Part shown: positions 57,886 to 64,000 of the stretch, piece after piece
Layout of the letters: every line of letters begins with the position of its first letter
Numbering within the stretch: the stretch's first letter is position 1
From: Nigerium massiliense
GTDB lineage: Bacteria; Actinomycetota; Actinomycetes; Propionibacteriales; Propionibacteriaceae
Direction of reading: 5' to 3'
Assembly (NCBI RefSeq): GCF_000826085.1
Contig: NZ_CCYM01000003.1
Coordinates: forward strand, 930,001-994,000
DNA length: 64,000 bases
Notes under the pieces: model-generated
Database searches by the model: none
The model's input: only the letters and a program-made list of their open reading frames with translations
What the model was told of the DNA's origin: nothing
Translations under genes and position numbers: made by a program

Positions 57886-58800
57886 TTACAGGGCTCTCAC
57901 GATCTCGAGGGCGTGCGCCAGGTCGTCGGGGTAGCCGGACGTGAACGTCACCGGTTCGCCCGATGTCGGGTGGGTGAACGACAGCTCCACCGCGTGCAGC
58001 CACTGCCGGATCAGGCCGAGTTCGGCGGCCAGCCGCGGGTTCGGCCCATAGGTCGGGTCGCCGACCACGGGGTGCCGGATCGCCTGCATGTGGACGCGGA
58101 TCTGGTGGGTGCGCCCGGTCTCCAGGTGCACCTCGAGCAGCGTCGTGGACCGCAGCGCCTCGAGCGTCTCGTAGTGGGTGACGGACGCCCGCCCGCCGTC
58201 GACGATCGCCATCTTCCAGTCGGCGCCCGGGTGGCGTCCGATGGGGGCGTCGATGGTGCCCGAGAAGGGGTCCGGGTGGCCCTGGACGAGGGTGTGGTAC
58301 ACCTTGCCGACCGTCCGGTCGCGGAACGCCCGCTTGAGCACCGTGTAGGCGGCCTCGCTCTTCGCGACGACCATCAGCCCGGACGTCCCCACGTCCAGCC
58401 GCTGCACGATGCCGCGCCGCTCGGGCGCCCCCGACGTCGAGATCCGGAACCCCGCGGCCGCCAAATGACCGAGCACGTCGGGGCCGTCCCAGCCCAGGGA
58501 GGGGTGCGCGGCGACGCCGGCGGGCTTGTCGACCACCACGATGTCGGCGTCGTCGTGGACGATGCGCATGCCCTCGACCTCGCGGGGCACGACCTGGGCC
58601 ACCTTCGGCTCCGGCAGGTCGACCTCGAGCATGTCGCCCGCCGAGACCCGCTCCGACTTGCCCACGGCGCGTCCGTTGATCCGGACGGCGCCCGCCTCGA
58701 TCAGCTCGGCCAGCCGACTGCGGCTCACCCCGGTCATCCTGGCCGCCGCGGCGTCCACCCTGTCGCCCGCCAGGCCGTCGGGGACGAGGTGGACGCTCAC
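57886..58800 (-). CDS. rluD: Ribosomal large subunit pseudouridine synthase (RluD family)
   Basis: Converts uridines to pseudouridine in 23S rRNA. 304 aa: N-terminal S4 domain ([23 protein letters not shown]), catalytic Asp in [14 protein letters not shown], and [26 protein letters not shown] at 58800 overlaps the lspA stop by 4 nt; an extension to 59451 is a shadow. Confidence 0.92.
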   Translation of the reverse strand: MSVHLVPDGLAGDRVDAAAARMTGVSRSRLAELIEAGAVRINGRAVGKSERVSAGDMLEVDLPEPKVAQVVPREVEGMRIVHDDADIVVVDKPAGVAAHPSLGWDGPDVLGHLAAAGFRISTSGAPERRGIVQRLDVGTSGLMVVAKSEAAYTVLKRAFRDRTVGKVYHTLVQGHPDPFSGTIDAPIGRHPGADWKMAIVDGGRASVTHYETLEALRSTTLLEVHLETGRTHQIRVHMQAIRHPVVGDPTYGPNPRLAAELGLIRQWLHAVELSFTHPTSGEPVTFTSGYPDDLAHALEIVRAL

Positions 58801-59348
58801 GCGCCCTCCCCCTCCATGCTGGAGCCGTCCGGGCCGACCTGCTTGACGACGCTGAGCCAGACGATCAGGACGGCCGCGGCCGTGATGCACATGTCGGCGA
58901 CGTTGAAGATCGCGAAGTGCGGCAGTTGCAGGAAGTCGATCACGTGGCCGTGGAAGGGGGCCGGTGGCCGGAACAGCCGGTCGGTGAGGTTGCCCGCGAT
59001 GCCGGCGAGCAGCAGGCCTACCGCACAGCCCCAGCCGCGGGTGCGCACCCGCGGGGCCAGCCACACACTGACCAGCACCAGCGCCGCGAGGGCGACGATC
59101 GTGAGGACGACCGTGAAGCTCTCCCCCATGCTGAACGCCGCGCCCGGGTTCGAGATCAGCTGCAGCGTCAGCAGCCCGCCCAGCAGTACAGGCGGATCGT
59201 TCGGGTCGAGGGTGGCCAGCGCGAGGGTCTTCGTCCCGAGGTCGGCGAGGTAGCCGGCGACGGCGATGACGACGATGAGCACCCGCGACCGGATGGCCGG
59301 GGGGCTCGCTGCCGCCGTCGCGGCCGTCGACTTCTCCGAGGCGCTTAT
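58797..59348 (-). CDS. lspA: Signal peptidase II (prolipoprotein)
   Basis: Cleaves lipoprotein signal peptides. Four membrane segments; catalytic Asp residues in GNLTDRLF and FNVADMC. Start is unclear: the GGGAGG at the end of the DksA-like gene lies 7 nt before an ATA at 59348 that overlaps its TAA stop. GTG at 59282 (161 aa) and GTG at 59381 are canonical alternatives. Upstream N-terminal region is polar ([10 protein letters not shown]). Confidence 0.86.
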   Translation of the reverse strand: MSASEKSTAATAAASPPAIRSRVLIVVIAVAGYLADLGTKTLALATLDPNDPPVLLGGLLTLQLISNPGAAFSMGESFTVVLTIVALAALVLVSVWLAPRVRTRGWGCAVGLLLAGIAGNLTDRLFRPPAPFHGHVIDFLQLPHFAIFNVADMCITAAAVLIVWLSVVKQVGPDGSSMEGEGA

Positions 59349-59764
59349 CGCCGTTCCTCCCGCTGCTTGCAGGCCAGGCACATCGTCGCGCGCGGGAACA
59401 CCTGCAACCGATCCTTGCCGATCGGCTCGCCGCACGACTCGCAGTAACCATAGTCGCCCGAGTCGAAACGACGCAGCGCCAACTGAGCCTGCTCGAACAT
59501 GTCCCGGGCGTTCGCGACCAGCGACATCTCCTGGTCGCGCTCGAAGTTCGTGGACCCCATGTCGGCCGGGTCGCGGCCCGCGCCCTCGGTGCCGTCGTCG
59601 AACAGACGCTCCAGGCCCTGCTCAGCGGTGTCGATCGCGCGCTGCATGCGGGCCACGTCGGACTCGAGCTCTTCGCGGACCTCGGCGAGCTCGTCGTCGG
59701 TCCACGGATCCTCGTCGGCGGCGACGGGGAATTTCTCGCGCTTGCTGGCGTCTGACTTGGCCAT
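59345..59764 (-). CDS. DksA/TraR C4-type zinc finger protein
   Basis: 139-aa member of the DksA/TraR family, possible RNA polymerase regulator. Long coiled-coil N-terminal part (residues 20-95), then CESC and CLAC forming the C4 zinc finger. AAGGACGATCA precedes the ATG. In front of lspA-rluD. Confidence 0.9.
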   Translation of the reverse strand: MAKSDASKREKFPVAADEDPWTDDELAEVREELESDVARMQRAIDTAEQGLERLFDDGTEGAGRDPADMGSTNFERDQEMSLVANARDMFEQAQLALRRFDSGDYGYCESCGEPIGKDRLQVFPRATMCLACKQREERR

Positions 59765-59841
59765 TGATCGTCCTTACCGCGGTGGGGTTAGAGCGCAGAC
59801 CATACCAGCCGTCGAGCGATTCGATGCCAACCACGGCAAAA

Positions 59842-59865
59842 GCCGGCTGCCCGCGGGCAACCGGC
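59842..59865 (-). terminator. divIVA terminator
   Basis: GCCGG-TGCCCG / CGGGCA-CCGGC stem (one bulge), followed on the minus strand by TTTT. Just past the divIVA stop. Confidence 0.65.
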
Positions 59866-59876
59866 CTTGTCAGTGC

Positions 59877-60722
59877 CTATTCGGCGGGCTTGCTCTCCCG
59901 CGCGAGCAGCGCGTCGAGACGAGGTGTCCGCGACTCCGGAGCCTCTTCGTCGACCAGATCGGGCTTCTCGACGGGCTCGATGACCCCGTTGCGCAGGTTG
60001 TCGATGTGGCCCTGCAGCTGATCGGCGAACCGCAGGCGGAAGTCCTGTTCGAACGCGCGCAGCGCAGCGATGCGGCCCGTGAGCTCGCTGCGCTCGGACT
60101 CGAGGGTGCCGAACAACTCGTCGCGGCGCTTGGTGGTCTCCTGGTCGAGATCGTCGGCGCGACGCTGGGCGTCGCCGGTGACGCGCGCCGCCTGCTCGTT
60201 CGCCTCGGTCTCCATGCGGTCGCGGTTCTGCTGGGCCTCCTGCACGATGCGGGACGCCTCCTCGCGCGCGTCGCCGACCAGCGTGTCGGCCTGCTCGGTC
60301 GCCATCTGGACGAGCTTCGTGACGGCCGGAGCGGCGTCGCTCGCGGCCGTGACGACGATGCGCTCGACGCGGCCCTCGCCCTCGGCGGTGGTGGCGGCGG
60401 GAGAGGCCTCGACCGGCTGCAGGTCGCCGGAGGTCGCCTGCTCCAGCTGGGCGCGCAGGCGCTCGATCTCGGCGTCACGCTCGGCGAGCTGCGCGCGCAG
60501 GTCCTCGTCGCCGGAGGCGGCGTCCCCGGACGCGGGGTCGCCGGAGACCCCGCCGGAACGGAGCGTCTCGACCTGCTTCTTCAGCGTCTCGTTCTCGTCG
60601 TGCAGCTGGATCAACGTCTCCTCGACGCGATCGACGAAGTTGTCGACGTCGACGGGCTCGTAGCCGCCGCGGCGGGCCAGGTGGAACTTGGAGTTCTGCA
60701 CCTGCTCGATGGTCAGGGTCAT
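59877..60722 (-). CDS. divIVA: DivIVA/Wag31 polar growth protein
   Basis: 281-aa coiled-coil protein that marks poles and septa. N-terminal FHLARRGGYEPVDVDNFVDRVEE is the membrane-binding DivIVA domain; residues 30-230 are rich in E, A, R heptads. GAGGTAAGCC before the ATG. End of the division cluster. Confidence 0.93.
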   Translation of the reverse strand: MTLTIEQVQNSKFHLARRGGYEPVDVDNFVDRVEETLIQLHDENETLKKQVETLRSGGVSGDPASGDAASGDEDLRAQLAERDAEIERLRAQLEQATSGDLQPVEASPAATTAEGEGRVERIVVTAASDAAPAVTKLVQMATEQADTLVGDAREEASRIVQEAQQNRDRMETEANEQAARVTGDAQRRADDLDQETTKRRDELFGTLESERSELTGRIAALRAFEQDFRLRFADQLQGHIDNLRNGVIEPVEKPDLVDEEAPESRTPRLDALLARESKPAE

Positions 60723-60798
60723 GGCTTACCTCATGAATCGTGTTGCTGGGACGGCCGACCGGCGCGTCGATGTGGATGCAGCGTAGTGGCGGGGCGGT

Positions 60799-61359
60799 CT
60801 AGCTCTGGTTGAAGAAGCCGCCGGCGATGCGCTCTTTGTCCTCCGCCGTGACGTGGACGTTGTTCGGCGAGAGGAGGAAGACCTTGCTGGTGATGCGCTC
60901 GATCGCGCCGCGCAGCCCGAAGATCAGGCCAGCGGAGAAATCGACGAGGCGCTTGGCGTCGCTGTCCTCCATCTCGGACAGGTTCATGATCACCGGGACG
61001 CCGTCGCGGAAGTGCTCGCCGATGGTGCGGGCCTCGTTGTAGGTGCGCGGATGCACGGTGATGATGCGGCTGAGGTCGGCGGCCTGCGGCTGGCTCTGTC
61101 GCTCGGGAGCCTTCGGCGCCGGCTGCGGGACGCTCGTCGGGGCGGCCGAGGGGCGGCGCGTCTCGAGAGCGGTGATGCTGGCGCTGGGCTCGTCCGCCAC
61201 CGTCGCCGCGGTCGCCGACCGGCCTTCGCGCGGGCTGGACGAGTCCGGCGTGCTGGACTCGACGCGCTCGGTGCGCTCGTTGGTGTCCTCGTCCGCCGAG
61301 TAGGCGGTGTCCGACATCAGGCCGAGCCACACGGCGGCCTTCTTCAGTCCGTCAGCCAT
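60799..61359 (-). CDS. sepF: SepF cell-division protein
   Basis: Links FtsZ to the membrane. 186 aa: N-terminal amphipathic [15 protein letters not shown], a variable acidic/Pro-rich spacer (residues 20-95) and the SepF domain ([40 protein letters not shown]). GGAGGACATGC before the ATG. Confidence 0.93.
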   Translation of the reverse strand: MADGLKKAAVWLGLMSDTAYSADEDTNERTERVESSTPDSSSPREGRSATAATVADEPSASITALETRRPSAAPTSVPQPAPKAPERQSQPQAADLSRIITVHPRTYNEARTIGEHFRDGVPVIMNLSEMEDSDAKRLVDFSAGLIFGLRGAIERITSKVFLLSPNNVHVTAEDKERIAGGFFNQS

Positions 61360-61392
61360 GCATGTCCTCCCGTTCGAGCCTCGTGGTGAACC

Positions 61393-62148
61393 CTACCGCG
61401 ACCGCCCCGGGGCCATGAAGCTGGCACGCCCGTCGCGAAGCCAAATGAGGCCGGCCTGCCGCCCGGAGGTACGGCCCTCGCGGCGGTAGGAGTGCAGGGC
61501 GCCGTCCGTCAGCGTGCAGGCGTCGTGTCGATGGACGCGGGCACCCACCGCCTCGAGCTGGCGCTCGACCGCGGTCTCCAGGTCGATGCCCGTGGTGCCC
61601 CAGCGGGTCGTGGTCGGCGCGACGCCGGTGGCGTCGGCGAACCTTGCGGCCATTTCGGGCGGCACCTCGTAGCAGGCGCCGCAGATGTGCGGGCCGATCC
61701 AGGCCGTCAGCGCGGTGGCGCCCAGCCGGGCGAGCTCATCCGCGACGGCCGCCACCACGTTCTTCTCGACGCCCGCGCGGCCGGCGTGCGCGGCGCCGAC
61801 CACGCCCGCCTGCTCGTCGGCGAACAGCACCGGGACGCAGTCGGCGACCCGCATGGCCAGGGCTATGCCGGGCTCCGCGGTGACGAGACCGTCCGCCTCG
61901 ACGCCGGGCAGCGCCACCAGCGGGCCCTCGCCGGCGGCGACCCGCTCGGGCGTGACGACGGTGACGTCGCGGCCGTGCACCTGCCGCACCAGCGCGACGC
62001 GGACGCCCAGGCGTCCGGCCAACTCGGCGTAGGCCTGGTCGCGTGAGGCCCGGTCCTGCGCGTCACCGAGGTCGCTGCTGCCCGACGTGAAGACGACCCC
62101 GACACCAGCGGTGCCGAGGTCGTCCACGTGGGTGTCGTGACGGGTCAC
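61393..62148 (-). CDS. pgeF: Polyphenol oxidase family protein (PgeF/YfiH)
   Basis: 251-aa zinc protein of the PgeF/YfiH family, known as purine nucleoside phosphorylase or peptidoglycan editing factor in other bacteria. [16 protein letters not shown] and [12 protein letters not shown] carry the His/Cys metal ligands. GTG at 62148 overlaps the ftsZ stop (GTGA). Confidence 0.9.
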   Translation of the reverse strand: MTRHDTHVDDLGTAGVGVVFTSGSSDLGDAQDRASRDQAYAELAGRLGVRVALVRQVHGRDVTVVTPERVAAGEGPLVALPGVEADGLVTAEPGIALAMRVADCVPVLFADEQAGVVGAAHAGRAGVEKNVVAAVADELARLGATALTAWIGPHICGACYEVPPEMAARFADATGVAPTTTRWGTTGIDLETAVERQLEAVGARVHRHDACTLTDGALHSYRREGRTSGRQAGLIWLRDGRASFMAPGRSR

Positions 62149-63395
62149 TTGAGGAAGTCGGGGACGTCGAGCTCGTCGTCACCCGGCTCCGGACGCCGCT
62201 GCTGCCCGGCAGCCGGACTGCGGAACGCCGGCGCCTGCTGGCCCGACGGCTGCGACCCGGTGCCCGCCGGGCGGACCGGCGCGGCCGGGGCACCCTGCGC
62301 GCCCTGGGCCTGGTCGCCGCCCTGCTGGGCCGGGGCCTGCGCCGGACGCTGCTGCGGCGCCGCCTGGACGGGACGCTGCTGCGCAGGAGCCTGCTGCCGG
62401 ACGGGGTTCGGCTGCCGGCTCACGCCGGGCTGGCGGTTCGGCGGCTGACCGCCGTCGAAGCCCGCGGCGATGACGGTGACGCGCACCTCGTCGCCGAGGG
62501 CGTCGTCGATGACCGTGCCGAAGATGATGTTCGCATCGTCGCTGGCGGCCTCCTCGATGAGGTTGGCGGCCGCGGACACCTCGAACAGGCCGAGGTCGGA
62601 ACCGCCGGCGATCGACAGGAGGACGCCGTGGGCGCCGTCGATGCTGGCCTCCAGCAGCGGGCTGCTGACCGCCATCTCGGCGGCGGCGCGGGCGCGCTCC
62701 TCGCCGCGGGCGGAACCGATGCCCATGAGCGCGGAACCCGCGTTGCTCATGACGGCCTTCACGTCGGCGAAGTCGAGGTTGATCAGACCGGGGGTGGTGA
62801 TCAGGTCGGTGATGCCGGACACACCCTGGGTGAGCACCTGGTCGGCCTGGCGGAACGCGTCGAGGATCGCGACGTGGTGGTCGGTGACCTCGAGCAGCTT
62901 GTCGTTCGGGATGACGATGAGGGTGTCGACCTCTTCGCGCAGCGTGACGATGCCGTTCTCCGCCTGCGTGGAGCGGCGGCGCCCCTCGAAGCTGAACGGG
63001 CGGGTCACGACGCCGATCGTCAGGGCGCCCAGCGACCGGGCGATGCGGGCCACGACCGGCGCGCCGCCGGTGCCGGTGCCGCCGCCCTCGCCGGCGGTGA
63101 CGAAGACCATGTCGGCGCCCTTGAGGACCTCTTCGATCTCTTCGGCGTGATCCTCGGCGGCCTGGCGGCCCTTGTCGGGATCGGCGCCGGCGCCCAGGCC
63201 GCGCGTCAGGTCGCGGCCGATGTCGAGCTTGACGTCGGCGTCGCTCATGAGGAGGGCTTGCGCATCCGTGTTCACCGCAATGAACTCGACGCCGCGCAGC
63301 CCGGCCTCGATCATCCGGTTCACGGCATTGACCCCGCCTCCGCCGACGCCGACGACCTTGATGATGGCCAGGTAGTTCTGGGATGCAGTGCCCAC
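62145..63395 (-). CDS. ftsZ: Cell-division GTPase FtsZ
   Basis: Forms the Z ring. 416 aa: [16 protein letters not shown], GTPase signature [12 protein letters not shown] near residues 104-115, [15 protein letters not shown], and a Q/P/A-rich linker (about 320-400) ending with [11 protein letters not shown], which binds partners such as SepF. GTG at 63395; the mRNA leader lies in the 63396-63593 gap. Confidence 0.97.
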   Translation of the reverse strand: MGTASQNYLAIIKVVGVGGGGVNAVNRMIEAGLRGVEFIAVNTDAQALLMSDADVKLDIGRDLTRGLGAGADPDKGRQAAEDHAEEIEEVLKGADMVFVTAGEGGGTGTGGAPVVARIARSLGALTIGVVTRPFSFEGRRRSTQAENGIVTLREEVDTLIVIPNDKLLEVTDHHVAILDAFRQADQVLTQGVSGITDLITTPGLINLDFADVKAVMSNAGSALMGIGSARGEERARAAAEMAVSSPLLEASIDGAHGVLLSIAGGSDLGLFEVSAAANLIEEAASDDANIIFGTVIDDALGDEVRVTVIAAGFDGGQPPNRQPGVSRQPNPVRQQAPAQQRPVQAAPQQRPAQAPAQQGGDQAQGAQGAPAAPVRPAGTGSQPSGQQAPAFRSPAAGQQRRPEPGDDELDVPDFLK

Positions 63396-63593
63396 TGGGA
63401 GGAACCAACTCTCTAACGTTTGCTGTTGCCGTCGTCACCCGCGCTCACGTTTGAAAAGGACCGGCGGGGAAGGAACGTGGGCTGGGCGTTGGCCCAAGGT
63501 TACGGGTGTCCCCGAGCCGCTGCCAAACAACCCTCGAGCTCCCGGCGAGCCCCTCAAGGTGAGGTTGAGACTCTGGCGAGCTTACTGCAGGGG

Positions 63594-64000
63594 CTACTTC
63601 CGGGTGGTCGGATGCGTGGGGGCGGACACGTCGATGACGCTCGCCCTCGTGGCGAGCAACGCCTGCGCGGCCTGCGCCTTGAGCTCGGACTGATCGGCGC
63701 TCCCCCAGACGATCGTTCCGCCCGTGGTGAGCTTCAGGGTGATGTCGTCCGGCCCGGACGCGGTGATGAGTTTCACCTGCTTCTTGAGCGGGTCGGGCAG
63801 CGCGTTCGCCGCAGCGCCGACGGACGCGCGCACCCGTTGGTCGTCGGAGACCGACGCGAGCACCGCCCCCGCGGGCCGCTGGGGGGTCTCGTTGAACATC
63901 TGCCCCGACGGGTCGACCCACTGGAACGCCTTGTTCTGGTTCGTCACGTAGGCCAGCGGACGCTCGGTGACGGCGATGGTGACGGTGTCGGGCAGCGTGA
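63594..64000 (-). CDS. ftsQ: FtsQ (C-terminal part; 5' end outside window)
   Basis: C-terminal half of divisome protein FtsQ/DivIB: ends TIAVTERPLAYVTNQNKAFQWVDPSGQMF, TTGGTIVWGS and IDVSAPTHPTT. Lies directly upstream of ftsZ on the same strand, in the usual order; no ftsA. Membrane segment and POTRA domain would be past 64000. Confidence 0.8.
   Translation of the reverse strand, partial: TLPDTVTIAVTERPLAYVTNQNKAFQWVDPSGQMFNETPQRPAGAVLASVSDDQRVRASVGAAANALPDPLKKQVKLITASGPDDITLKLTTGGTIVWGSADQSELKAQAAQALLATRASVIDVSAPTHPTTRK

Overview
The window is high-GC (third codon positions almost all G or C) and carries an actinobacterial core gene set: RbpA, WhiA, an InhA-type FabI, DUF3099, SufR-led SUF genes, Wag31/DivIVA with SepF, PdtaR, a maltokinase-cap protein and a mycothiol-type DinB enzyme. 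Gene order matches the conserved neighbourhoods around Rv1420-Rv1484, Rv1617-Rv1638 and Rv2145-Rv2151 of Mycobacterium tuberculosis. Lack of mycolate genes and the overall arrangement suggest Propionibacteriales or a relative (inference, moderate).

Layout: 1-6.9 kb, cut ABC ATPase, fabI and fabG (-), DUF3099-SURF1-SDR-rRNA methyltransferase (frameshifted)-M20 hydrolase (+), DUF456 (-). 6.9-12.5 kb, ABC-F (-), AI-2E permease and a large NB-ARC/TPR regulator (+). 12.5-19.3 kb, the SUF iron-sulfur operon sufR-B-D-Rieske-C-S-U-T on the minus strand. 19.4-25.5 kb, a divergent membrane pyrophosphatase, an ABC exporter with heme A synthase, and heme O synthase. 25.6-30 kb, tal-zwf-opcA-pgl (pentose phosphate). 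30-38.8 kb, rbpA, secG, tpiA, pgk, gap, whiA, yvcK, rapZ, uvrC (all -). 38.8-48 kb, Tat-Rieske, uvrA, DinB/MBL pair, truncated K+ channel, uvrB, Nramp-like carrier, coaE. 48-52.3 kb, a deletion scar, rpsA, a dicarboxylate symporter, a maltokinase cap. 52.3-59.8 kb, polA, thioesterase, pdtaR, tRNA-Leu(CAA), pyk, rluD, lspA, dksA-like. 59.9-64 kb, divIVA, sepF, pgeF, ftsZ and the end of ftsQ.

Together these genes cover Fe-S cluster building, aerobic respiration (SURF1, CtaA, CtaB), central carbon flux, nucleotide excision repair (uvrA, B, C), translation and septation. No mobile element, CRISPR array or biosynthetic cluster is visible.

The more unusual signals are small: at least 18 starts sit 6-8 nt below a TANNNT box (leaderless pattern); a 16-bp perfect inverted repeat encloses the secG promoter and start codon; a CAAC-N6-GTTG site lies at the sufR promoter; the polA and thioesterase -10 boxes interlock; several family members lack canonical catalytic residues (pgl, one SDR, Nramp-like); and there are three decay marks (rRNA methyltransferase frameshift, headless K+ channel, two gene tails fused head to head).
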